From: Isotricha intestinalis
Taxonomy: Eukaryota > Ciliophora > Litostomatea > Vestibuliferida > Isotrichidae
NCBI GenBank assembly: GCA_023807065.1
Contig: JAJJLU010000534.1
Span: 1-33,314, forward strand
DNA: 33,314 nucleotides
Reading direction: 5' to 3'
Position numbers and translations under genes: made by a program. A model generated the notes under the pieces. It had not been told where the DNA came from and searched no databases. It saw only the letters and a list, made by a program, of their open reading frames with translations. Below, one piece after another: positions 19,601-25,187 of this stretch (its first letter is position 1; the number at the start of each line of letters is the position of its first letter).

Positions 19601-21715
19601 ATTTCAACTTATGTTTCTCAACCAAGTGAATTTTCTGTTGTTCCAAGATTAAGATATAATATAATAAATTCAAATACTAGAAAAATTGCTTATAAAACAC
19701 CAAAATTAACATTATTAAGTCAAGATTTAAATGATAGAAGTACATATTATCATTTAGAAAAAAATACAAATAACATTAAATATTATACTTTACAATTAAA
19801 TACCTTAAAAGATACTATTAATGATAGAATTTGTCCTAAATATGATATTGATATTTTAATTGATGATATTGATCAATTGTATAATAAATTTAAATGCCAA
19901 GTTAAAAATAATAAAATAATAACATTAAAGAAACCAAATCAAAAAATTGGAATTATAAGTGATAAACCATATTTCCAAAAATTAAATTATACAATGTTTA
20001 CAGAAAAGGAATATTCTTCAAAAGCAAATTCAAAAGGAATATTAACATATAGAATAGATTTCACATTAAGTGAAGGAGATAATTTTAAAGATAATATAAC
20101 AACATACCAAATATTAGTAGATTTAGGTTTTGAACATATAACAAGTAATTTTAAAATGGTATTATTAAAAGGAAATAAAATAATAAAAAGATCCTCACCA
20201 TTTTTTTCATATAAACAAAAAGCAACCTTCAAAAATCATATATTATTAGAATCATTAATATCAAATTCAGAAAATCAAGGAAGTAAAGAAATATTTGGTG
20301 ATTATTCATTATATATAATAGAAAATGCATGGCACAATATTACAAATATATTAAAAGCAACTACAAGTGATAAAAATATAAATAATATTCCTCTTTGTAT
20401 TCCTTTTTCATATACTTTTATTATTAATGTTAAAAATTATAAAATTGATAATCCTGAAGTAATTTCCATTTATCCTCCTGGAAATGAAATATATAAAATT
20501 AATGGTCAAGATTTAAATATTAAAATTACTTTAAGTAAATCTCCTTATAATAAAAAAAGAGAACCAATAACTATGATGTTTAATAGAGAAGATATTAAAA
20601 GTGCTTTTTATATAAGAAAAAGAATTAATTCTACTCAAAATTTGTCTTTTACTTTTTCTTGGGAAGAAGATTATTATAATAAAAATCCTAAAATTAATCC
20701 TTATAAAGTTACTTCTGCTGATGATATAAATAATAAAGAATGGTATTTAATTTTTAAAAATGATATTTTTGAAGATAATACAGAATATGAATTTAGACTT
20801 GAAGAATTTATTATTTACGATAGTTTAAATTATTTTTTTTATGGTGATCAAGGAATTTTTTCTGAAAAAATAATAATTAAAACTGGAAAAAATACAAAAA
20901 GTTTAGATGATAATATTATTGAGAGTGATAGTGATTTATCAATTAATAATATTGTTTCTAAATTAATAACAGAACAAAATGAAAAAGAATATTCTGATGA
21001 AGATGAAGAAATTATAAAAGAAAATTTAGTTGAAAGTTATCAAAATTGTAATGGGCATGGAAAATATTTTTATGATCAAATGCTTAAAAGACATATTTGC
21101 TCTTGTTATGACGGTTTTTCAGGGAAATCTTGTGATTATTGTGAAGGGAAAATTATTGATGATAAATGTGTTGAAGTTGATAATGTTAATGATTATTTAA
21201 TAGATAATTCAAACAGTGAAAATGTAGTTAATGAAAATATTAATAAAGAAAATAAAGATAATGTTAAAAAAGATGAAATTAAAATTATTACTGAAAATAA
21301 AATTAATGATAATAAGATAAATGAAAATAAAAATAATGAAGTTGATCCTTGTGGAAAATGCTTTAATGGAATTTGTGATTATAGAGTTGGAAAATGTATT
21401 TGTGATAATGGATGGACTGGAAAAAATTGTGATGAATTAATTAAAAAAGTAGAATATAATAAATTTATAAATGAATCTCAAAAGAAATGGAATATTAATT
21501 ATTCAACAATATTAAATTGGCTTTTTAGATTATTTGGAGCTTTAATTATTGTTATAATATTAATTTATGTTTTTAGAGGAATTTTAAAAGGAAAAACTGA
21601 TTTAATTAATAAATTAGATTATAATGTTTTAGGACAAAGTGAGGATGAATTAGGTAATCAAAATTCTATTAATGATGAAGATAATAATAAATTAGAATTA
21701 ACTCCAAATGATTAA
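7682..21715 (+). CDS. Giant EGF-containing type I membrane protein with repeated beta-strand modules
   Basis: A single uninterrupted 14-kb frame encodes 4677 residues. Residues 18-28 (ILKIILILLLL) after a basic start form a signal-peptide core. The ectodomain carries recurring G-x-Y-x-hydrophobic strands, often preceded by a Leu and Pro/Lys, with Tyr (or Phe) at about 345, 487, 662, 1020, 1169, 1655, 2265, 2676, 3046, 3220, 3342, 3558, 3707, 3860 and 4208. They are commonly followed by C-x-x-aromatic-x-hydrophobic strands. Three Cys-rich EGF-like clusters lie at about 1841-1959, 2440-2546 and 4456-4584 (for example CICDNGWTGKNC). One TM segment (about 4617-4631) precedes a 46-residue acidic tail with YNVL at 4647-4650, a YxxPhi adaptor-binding motif. 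The modules resemble PPC-type or Ig-like beta-sandwiches in outline, but the family is not identified. A surface adhesion, cortical or sorting-receptor role is inference. The ATG follows AATAAAAA. Confidence 0.9.
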   Translation: MEFLLNSTKRIKNPFLKILKIILILLLLSKSKELTCDKVASLPKDFETLLPNYKNLPKVHVYNYFFLTETNSKNNNLNELILKIQIPNPSVFKLQITPFHARLKISFNDISFYANSNIPSDYSNFDLNNLFNGEIIIKFTDIIFEQDSMSLEMKKTMSTDSFCNEPYFLLEISFENKDHYNKRLNSIYQQNKILSDLTNEYYQVFQELKNAEVKKKGKDLLVQKSKRPISPFKLNVQYPNSDYLNLYNITVYNSFDLNVPFEDNIDISNNTNSTNDISILTKYFLKFQMFNEFLIGGSLRFLIIKKNEIENLNNLKCLNNGKCLISEKKSKNFIVLETLLTPGDYVILIIDLNSQSTTQYYQMSYVPVSLGIKVKYMKKTQNRFNCNGKRLPINFDILFNKNKNYFEYKGDISFNLKILYDEFYISIPEESDYLIRLNTYYSDGNNIEIKVYEIQNNDINNRTLYLQSSYFGGQSSIVAVLLKGKKYAINLDYSSSLFAQNERKSCELYYLKLALGSMNYIKKLNEIPFFKEESCNDYYKKPIKNSIEEFLETFSNEHSIYSKYRNSQYEIISNPMTSYNNIENSILIESIEDFQLIYSGSFSVNLDINFYLETISDYITGSIIPVIIPIYSNKNFNISNEYFRKFLLHKNSINMKLSKGNYQLILIHGLNQFTPSNSFNNIMGDFFFYQDTFPKCVHFKLRIVTMLLNNMNRRKWECNFINYHQVPKEIELKDFQDNYHYFNHHVLIPINRTIFDIKMPNGKKFILKVRIQFEDYSDINSMSFTLKRNGLTLIRGKKEIYDEGEKSTTYYLNYLLDSNIKYQLHFSNKFNDYGKFFDKCRLFTLEITLQNIDFIKSDYCSNFTPQLENIIYNRLIDEDNSLKQYNNETLYFFFDEENSINNKGERKLNINDKLASLTSLNSLFQFKFDSSDPNKMYFSYDFEITSDLARVTLLLETPYAFPIDLFGKIYLIEQGERYYNTFNNNNQPSSKSVYEILSNQDMEDESILTIRGLLLTYGKYKVKFGINVNMIDKKIIDVLNNNLCVSFTGKVIIENKSFSSLLKGIFGQNENCPYIEMPKSLSYPGFISKDTLFSMNNMQRFKIKSEKISRSFEIEEKSLFKFYIPDEDGFGSHNRINLLKENNNQIEIISSKIGKHQNYFVNILEKGKYSIEVFFNLNEFKNYGDNSEYGHLCYYFDVLISIIPINEIYNINDLINEDNCQVKNLDNFSEIRKDNNVDYEKITFLNSLNTNKMNTNEKDYKLIKVMKIIPNKVGNTKFEFEMIYNSYIDPLYTFIPYRILNGKRYQIQSQMIKNENFIWFNFNILKNTEYEIEFISRIYPNFPICSTTSISYNYFSIVDEQQENKKINCDFSDKLPNHLFITRNNEENDILKKYGKLQDKITGEMYLYGKFLLPKITQSLRTEFMIIQDSIIFIQVNPNYKVNSNNIFIEIYYKDMTYFKFSQSDYNGLIIAPISNKETVDLYADFGDESPENKKDDKYKLSTLNYYLDIMFDKSLTQCESFNLFLSIIPKKTYKDIYVNCRDKDEDLFTKSPIPNYIEVIKTKSYQYSSYVKESKGFNINPQTFNLYKEIKLNLKQATNVNIILKYVHSDNLMDISLKDNLNLYIIGTESIDHNHQNGIWINKKINVNLKEGEYTLKLIYHKIFTNYLERIFSKEEINNICNGFDIDMSFTLLNLRNSRIADNDYDNKDSELKKLGKDDLNSNSIISLNPSNMNNLRLGNKLDLYLKFSFDYINSQNQLSEMDQMIYLKEYDETGYSFGDNIYPSYINDYRSNSITYTFDLHKDKFSPSKCYKLYYDPSKINYENQLNDLIISQENHIYCIMKCTCNPNSLFVCSLNGKCKCKFPYKGYLCDECEEGFTRTNDNFCIPNSLNNAKCNDYETCSGNGHCIIENSIFNPYDINIKNPCICNEGFKTKNGIPTINFCNACNDNEKYYPYCYDDNIDYNNNNNDEIINSVKFGWSTSCFEFTRAPILNDKLYKLQKSDGSLIYNQILKIDKDIEYTELIISEDSIIRVMYISQDENKAKIELFYNKNDKASIIQTEGSEKVENFIMRLKMRDQPYILKINHITIGYSCYRYQLKIEIEPLITIKSNLQCEGNVLFFSNQLNLFNDEINLKGNDDFKNFNEKKYTIRGSEILLKENLQKKIFYNMNKVDNNKYKNKGKISTGKINEPFEYNILLNVEKELTFNVYSHYKFISNDISFKISDFKDNSIIGNGNWMINEINEEDDFDLHSGISTLLSPGKYILTITQNILSNQLLQLLYTTNNTNIISDICFTFRLYFQSIIVQRSSDGWQYNNYENKITMIEPQMKSSQKVNQKLTLTIYFQMEINKILVSNNEINKNTLPLNHSFYLENTIDSNKIIYPSNIALLKEKMVVTFPQNSLDFNMCYILKFNLKRFQTLSDKLIPILSDEPTIHRYCTKTCECNKNMNTEYSCDPFDIKKCICKKPYSGDQCYDCIDGYFMYKGKCISSENCNKNYCNEHGKCNKNPFSNFNKENNIKCLCDDEFMGERCNKCKDNKMKFPNCQKISNVRRQKRTSININNNNLISRSDNDCEFQFIPNSLDKMGYLNLDGNIHISGKYSIKNIQGKNHITSFTLKTISHYKIYIEQSKDNFNVVIYLLDKENNILETSKILKGPNGYETVSLIDFIADQGEYYLVFAIKDLVSGGNVKSEDLYNDFTGDSSCQNIYLEMQVNEINRETQNTNSLINKFKDKCDNNNNEDINDKPLIPNDMTYYDEKSNFYIEINKGFNKNYIHIRKDENELYYFHYEYLYIPDIINGEFNLELNINSKFLHSQIGVLLEIVEINEDLQEKFDELKSQKTLSSKKINELFTNTQLQNPICKIYCFSGVKKFNSYSLNRILPSDTLYRIWLYDVNPQPIILENAKYLYYKKNPCLIYQITMRLTNQNIKNKTELIQDPSNSLCQNNELPFDLNTKDYLGDIYYLKKSGFHILDSFRVDRIKNNIHFTQFNITESYLFRFLMIPGRVKADLTLLKITNGKKSIVAKSNNLNNELALVAEIPKGKYIISYKFYPPSFGFTKCESIKIEFSMINFETLKSNIKNMEFKYQKVDSNGYPLNMKKINFMNHLTKTMGDLYNKPLDEITYIIKTENPIKVEEKKNLQPINQLVTFQNLTFVINQKDNKKLKIIGYVQSDFTFIDASIYLIYYKTGDSKGEIIYSPTHRKNFNTIITHRLPYGKYTLSIKYYKKIHFISSNQLDETINSKYAEIHFDIQFINVSNDLLKLLTSEGYINLSPFSSNAKLSNNYICRKFGIAVPKTLHSLRYILFNPETHIIDEYMIPNGCLGEDRIKFNLNNFEKGIFRIYIESTISKITVFLYKQKINSKENYKLVTYSKTDLYHFATLMDIVEDSFNYMILIKYEGYVDVRSSISQEFTKNKCKTFKMEISIEKNQKFQCSNNNNKYIELTNLKPIPQILPVKYQNKNQFFKYDSSLQYKGENKGSGYVYMLRKDNNNSYIKYQNFLVYKPIDFKFEIINDFIMAPVIIILKDSNSNSTISYSDLFDGRTVLLVKNLPKGSYSLELFLPKQKTSFKENICTLYDIKIEAKKSSSHYRMKELINKIEMVNDNLDIPVRLPYTLNEPKYMIAYGENAYINYINNYYMRYNSTYKNGPKSLFLINTIPFTLDYESVCDFNIDLERSDIDNVQIAIDQITNFSNFQSNLLKPGNYNLTVKLNRTISSGSLKPFYDYELLNKIIRLYIGISPLYRINQVYKFNDIISSYHQCETNYLPSTIKTEINSNEFRYINPKFTIRRSDIKSKFISNTTLILNNSVRNRIICEIGADYVFNKPMLNLIASNNRIYYMKVTDNVGFLDLMLPKGNYTLQLVLDEDIIVNQNQLSCLIMDINIHIIEIDKRVSSKGIILGEEKTQNYYNTKKCDGNIIPISLSLNKNKYKNGHYLLHLPNALYFKNTQKSKYKRNINEIDIKVEYNSLMLISTYVSQPSEFSVVPRLRYNIINSNTRKIAYKTPKLTLLSQDLNDRSTYYHLEKNTNNIKYYTLQLNTLKDTINDRICPKYDIDILIDDIDQLYNKFKCQVKNNKIITLKKPNQKIGIISDKPYFQKLNYTMFTEKEYSSKANSKGILTYRIDFTLSEGDNFKDNITTYQILVDLGFEHITSNFKMVLLKGNKIIKRSSPFFSYKQKATFKNHILLESLISNSENQGSKEIFGDYSLYIIENAWHNITNILKATTSDKNINNIPLCIPFSYTFIINVKNYKIDNPEVISIYPPGNEIYKINGQDLNIKITLSKSPYNKKREPITMMFNREDIKSAFYIRKRINSTQNLSFTFSWEEDYYNKNPKINPYKVTSADDINNKEWYLIFKNDIFEDNTEYEFRLEEFIIYDSLNYFFYGDQGIFSEKIIIKTGKNTKSLDDNIIESDSDLSINNIVSKLITEQNEKEYSDEDEEIIKENLVESYQNCNGHGKYFYDQMLKRHICSCYDGFSGKSCDYCEGKIIDDKCVEVDNVNDYLIDNSNSENVVNENINKENKDNVKKDEIKIITENKINDNKINENKNNEVDPCGKCFNGICDYRVGKCICDNGWTGKNCDELIKKVEYNKFINESQKKWNINYSTILNWLFRLFGALIIVIILIYVFRGILKGKTDLINKLDYNVLGQSEDELGNQNSINDEDNNKLELTPND

Positions 21716-21874
21716 AAAAAAATAATATCTTTTTATTGTGATAGAATAATTATATTTATAATTGAACATTTAAAATATTAAATAAAATATTAATAAAAAA
21801 ACTGAAATTTTTAAAATTTAAAAAAAAGAAATTTTAAATAAAAAAAAATAATATTTTAAAAAATAAAACTTCAT

Positions 21875-23260
21875 TTATTGAATGTCATAAGTTTTGTAAT
21901 TTTTTTGACATAATTGATGTTTTAACAATTCATTTTCTTTAATTAAACATCTATTTTCTTTATCTAATTTTTCATTATCAAACATTTGTTCACTAAAATC
22001 TTTTCTAATTTTTTCACTTTGAGCAAATAAATAATTAAAATCTTGTTCTTTTTTATTATTTAAATCTTTTAAACAAATAATTTCATTTTTTAAGTGTTCA
22101 ATAGTTTTTTCTAAGTACGAATGATCATTTTTTAAATTATCATTTTCTTTTTTAACAATATCAAAACTTTTTTTACATAAAATATTACTTTCTTTTTCAA
22201 CTCCTAATTGACAATTAATATTATCAATATTTTGTTTTAAATCATAATTATTATTTTCTAAACATTGATTTTTATTATTTAATTCAGTAATTATATTTTG
22301 CATATTTTGATTATTTATTTGTAAATCATTTATTTCTTTATTTATTTTCTCATTTTCATCTTTTAATTTTTGTATTTGATATTTACTATTATAATATAAA
22401 TCTTCCTTTTCTTTTTTATGTTGATTATTTATTTTTTCTAATTGTTCATTATGTGATTTTAATATTTCTTCAATTTTATTTTGATTTTCTTTATTTGAAT
22501 TTTCTTCATTTTTTTTTGTTTCTTCTATTTCTTTTTTTAAATTTATTATTTCTAAATTTAATTTTTCTCTTTCTTCTTCGTTTTTCCTTTTCATTTCTAT
22601 TATTTTTCCATTTAAATTCTCATTTTCTTCTTTTAATATTTTATTATTTTCACTTAATTCATTTATTTTTTCCATTTTTTCATTTAATATAAAATTAAAT
22701 CTATTATTCATTTCTTCTTCTTTCATTTTATTTTTTTGAAATTCTTCATTTGCTTCATTTTGTAATCTTTTAATTTCATTTTGAAAAGAACTTTTTAATC
22801 TATCTAAATTATTTTGAAGAGAAGTTATTTTATATTTTAATTCTCCTTTTTCTTTTTCAAATAATCTTTTTAATTCAGTCACAAATTCTCTACTATATAA
22901 TTGATTTATTTCATTATTTTGAGAATTAATATCTTCAGAATATGGAATTGAATTATTTAAAGTCGTTAAATTATTTAAATCTTTTTCTTGAGAAATATAA
23001 TTTGTATTTTGAGGAATTTGAGATAAAGAATTTATTTTTTCGTTCTTTTTACTTAAAGGAGAATTTAAAATTTGATCATTTGTATTTTTTAAAATATTTT
23101 TCCTATAATGATTATTTTTTATTGAAACAGAATGAACTATCATATCACATCTATGACAAAATAAATGAAAAGGATTACATTCAGAACAATAAAATATTGC
23201 ATTTTCATTTTTACATCTTTCACATAAAGGATTTAATATATTATTATCATTAGATGACAT
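21875..23260 (-). CDS. B-box zinc finger plus long coiled-coil protein
   Basis: This 461-residue protein begins with a B-box-type zinc finger: C13/C16, C25/C28, C35/C38, H43 and H51, with the ordered spacing of a TRIM-family B-box. Residues about 55-110 are a low-complexity Asn/Ser linker. From about 120 to 450 the chain is a continuous charged Glu/Lys/Asn coiled coil with heptad-spaced Leu and Ile. There is no RING finger before the B-box and no C-terminal SPRY domain, so it is not a full TRIM ubiquitin ligase. B-box plus coiled-coil proteins are common in protists, and many are cytoskeletal or undefined. It lies 140 bp upstream-to-downstream of the centrin gene on the same strand. A joint basal-body role is a guess from proximity alone. 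It ends convergently with the giant gene, with 159 bp between the stops. Confidence 0.8.
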   Translation of the reverse strand: MSSNDNNILNPLCERCKNENAIFYCSECNPFHLFCHRCDMIVHSVSIKNNHYRKNILKNTNDQILNSPLSKKNEKINSLSQIPQNTNYISQEKDLNNLTTLNNSIPYSEDINSQNNEINQLYSREFVTELKRLFEKEKGELKYKITSLQNNLDRLKSSFQNEIKRLQNEANEEFQKNKMKEEEMNNRFNFILNEKMEKINELSENNKILKEENENLNGKIIEMKRKNEEEREKLNLEIINLKKEIEETKKNEENSNKENQNKIEEILKSHNEQLEKINNQHKKEKEDLYYNSKYQIQKLKDENEKINKEINDLQINNQNMQNIITELNNKNQCLENNNYDLKQNIDNINCQLGVEKESNILCKKSFDIVKKENDNLKNDHSYLEKTIEHLKNEIICLKDLNNKKEQDFNYLFAQSEKIRKDFSEQMFDNEKLDKENRCLIKENELLKHQLCQKNYKTYDIQ

Positions 23261-23400
23261 ATTTTTATTTTATAATAAATAAAATACTTATTTTATTTTA
23301 ATCAAATTATTTCTTTCTTAATTTAAAAAATAAATGAAAAAAAAATTAAAACTTTTCAAAAAAAAAATTGTTTTAAATAAAAAAAAATCCAATTCAAAAT

Positions 23401-23901
23401 TTAAAACAAATTAGTTTTTTTCATAACTTTAAGAAAATCTTCTTCTCCAATTTCTCCATCTCCATCTCTATCAGCTTCTTCTATCATTTCTTGTAATTCT
23501 TCAATAGTCATATTTTCTCCTAATTCCTTAGCAACTTTTTGTAAACTTTTCAAAGTGATTTTATCTTGTCCTTCTTCACAAATCAAATGAAAAGCTTTTT
23601 TCATTTCTTCAATTGGATCTCTTTCTAACATTTTTTCAGTCATTATACTTAAAAAATCTTCAAATGAAATATTTCCTTCTCCTTGTTTATCTACTTCACT
23701 TAATATTTTCCTTATTTCTTCTTTTTTTGGCTCAAATCCTAATGCACGCATTGCTACTTTCAATTCCTTTGAATCTATATATCCTGTTGATTCTGAATCA
23801 AATAAATCAAATGCTTCTTTTATCTCTTGTGATTGCTCTTCTGTTATTTCTGTCCTATATTTTTTTGTTTGAGTCACTGATTTTGGCTTTATTTTTGACA
23901 T
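23401..23901 (-). CDS. Centrin (caltractin), EF-hand protein with degenerate third loop
   Basis: This 166-residue protein has the centrin layout: a basic N-terminal arm, four EF-hands, and the centrin-type ending KKTNLF. Centrins act at basal bodies and centrioles and in contractile fibres of ciliates. Loop 1 (residues 35-46, [12 protein letters not shown]) and loop 2 (71-82, [12 protein letters not shown]) look functional, although loop 2 has Asp instead of Glu at position 12. Loop 3 (108-119, [12 protein letters not shown]) has lost the Asp at positions 1 and 3 and the Gly at 6, so it should not bind calcium. Loop 4 (144-155, [12 protein letters not shown]) is intact apart from Asp at position 12. 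The stretch [20 protein letters not shown] is typical of centrin and separates it from calmodulin. It is divergent to the signal peptidase gene. Confidence 0.95.
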   Translation of the reverse strand: MSKIKPKSVTQTKKYRTEITEEQSQEIKEAFDLFDSESTGYIDSKELKVAMRALGFEPKKEEIRKILSEVDKQGEGNISFEDFLSIMTEKMLERDPIEEMKKAFHLICEEGQDKITLKSLQKVAKELGENMTIEELQEMIEEADRDGDGEIGEEDFLKVMKKTNLF

Positions 23902-24257
23902 TTTTTTTTTATATTTTTTGAAAAAGGATTTTTAAATATTTATTTCAAATTAAATAATCTCTGTAATTAAATTATTTTGAAAAGAGTAAATTATATTTAA
24001 ATAAAAGATAATTTGAATAAAAATTTTAATTATTAAAATAATATAATTAAAAACCATCTCTGTGTTTTAAAGTTTGGATTACGTTATAAAATAAAGAATT
24101 TTATGTAATTCAGGAGTCACATTAAAAAATAAAAGAGTATTTTTGAGGTTATTGTGTTTTACTAAGTTTAAATATTTTAATTTTATTATTTGTTTTAAAT
24201 TATTATTATATCTCTTTAACTTAAAAAATAATAAAAAAAAAATCATTTAAAAAAAAA
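23902..24257. other. Divergent intergenic region between centrin and SPCS3
   Basis: These 356 bases lie between two gene starts on opposite strands, so both promoters should be here. No open frame or tRNA is evident. The middle (about 24050-24125) is less AT-extreme than its surroundings and contains the imperfect hairpin described separately. T-runs and A-runs flank both ATGs. Confidence 0.6.
24078..24109. other. Imperfect inverted repeat (hairpin) in the divergent promoter region
   Basis: ATTAC (24078-24082), a three-base bulge GTT, and ATAAAAT (24086-24092) pair with ATTTTAT (24098-24104) and GTAAT (24105-24109) around a five-base loop AAAGA. This gives 12 paired bases, two of them G-C containing, in the most GC-rich part of this gap. 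It could be an operator-like palindrome, part of a small RNA, or chance. Confidence 0.3.
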
Positions 24258-24830
24258 ATGTATTCCCTCTCTGTAAGAATAAACAGCATATTTTTTTTTT
24301 TTGGTATATGTTTAACAATCTTGGGAGTATTTAACGTATTAACAACAATATTAATAAAAAGAATTCCAAAAGTGAATAAATTTTCTTTTAAATCAACTTC
24401 ATTATACAACAACCCATATACGAAAATTCAGCATTCAAGTGGAGAAATGGACATGGATATAGATTTTGAGCCATGTTACAATTGGAATACAAATTTAATT
24501 TTTGCATGGATAAGTGCAACTTATGATAATGGAAATAAGAGAAATAAGGGAAATACTACTGTTACTATTTGGGATAATATTATGAAAAGAGATAATGTTG
24601 ATAGTCATCATTTTATTAATGAAAAACAATTATTGGAATATCCTTTAATCAGTAAAAATTTCGATTTAAGTAATAAAGATATTTATTTAGAATTACATTG
24701 GGAACATATGCCTGTTTTTGGACCCATTCTTAAAAAAAGTATTCCTTTAGGTAATTATAAAGTTAGGAAAGATAAAACTAAACCTACCAAAAGAGAAATT
24801 GAAAGAGAAGTTGGATATGATGATTTATAA
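24258..24830 (+). CDS. SPCS3: Signal peptidase complex subunit 3 (SPC22/23 type)
   Basis: This 190-residue protein is the non-catalytic subunit of the ER signal peptidase complex that supports cleavage of signal peptides. The first residues (YSLSVRINSIFFFFGICL) match the family's short cytosolic N-terminus with conserved Arg-x-Asn. They lead into a single TM segment (about 10-33) with the rest lumenal. Family hallmarks follow: the acidic DMDIDFEPCYNWNTNLIFAW block (residues about 65-84), the VTIWDNIM block (about 102-109), and LELHWEHMPVFGPI near the C-terminus, equivalent to the WNxxPxxG motif. Length is close to the usual 180. The C-terminal extension KPTKREIEREVGYDDL is charged and slightly longer than usual. 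The ATG follows eight A residues. The assignment is firm. The catalytic subunit SEC11 is not in this window. Confidence 0.93.
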   Translation: MYSLSVRINSIFFFFGICLTILGVFNVLTTILIKRIPKVNKFSFKSTSLYNNPYTKIQHSSGEMDMDIDFEPCYNWNTNLIFAWISATYDNGNKRNKGNTTVTIWDNIMKRDNVDSHHFINEKQLLEYPLISKNFDLSNKDIYLELHWEHMPVFGPILKKSIPLGNYKVRKDKTKPTKREIEREVGYDDL

Positions 24831-25187
24831 ATTTATTATTTTTTTTTCAATTTTAATTTAAATTAAAAAAAAATACTTTTTTTATATTTTTTATATTATT
24901 TGTTTTCTTTTTTTCCTTGATTGAATCATATGTTGATATTGACTCTTTTAATTTTATATGGAATAAATTCTTCATCATTTTAAAGATAATATAATTCAAT
25001 AATTCTTTGACTTAAAGAATTAAAAGAATATTGATCTTTATATTTATTAAATATTTTTTCTTTAATAACAGAAATTTTTCATCGTAAAGAAAAAAATCAT
25101 AAAATTATCGAAAAAACATTAATATAAAAATAATATTTAAAATCTAGATATAAAATAAATATTCTTTAATCAAAATATTTATCAAAA
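24831..25187. other. Intergenic region between SPCS3 and PP2C
   Basis: These 357 bases begin with T-runs typical of 3' flanks here and end with an A/T-rich leader before the PP2C ATG. No intact gene is seen. On the minus strand a short coding-like stretch with internal stops occupies about 24926-25078 and is listed separately. Confidence 0.55.
24926..25078 (-). pseudogene. Possible decayed coding fragment
   Basis: Reading the minus strand downwards from 25078, one frame stays open for 32 codons, including KYKDQYSFNSLSQRIIELYY. It then meets a TAA (24982-24980) and continues in the same frame with NDEEFIPYKIKRVNINI to a TGA (24928-24926). The residue mix (Asp, Glu, Gln, Ser, Arg, Pro) is richer than random AT-rich DNA usually gives. 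There is no in-frame ATG, and a TGA lies immediately upstream. It may be a remnant of a lost gene or chance. I do not recognise the family. Confidence 0.2.

Noticed and set aside
22453..22692. Hydrophobic Phe/Leu-rich frames antisense to the B-box gene
   Set aside because: They are mirror images of Lys/Glu/Asn coiled-coil codons. The sense strand has a coherent zinc finger and heptads. The same reasoning removes other Phe/Leu-rich antisense frames across the window.
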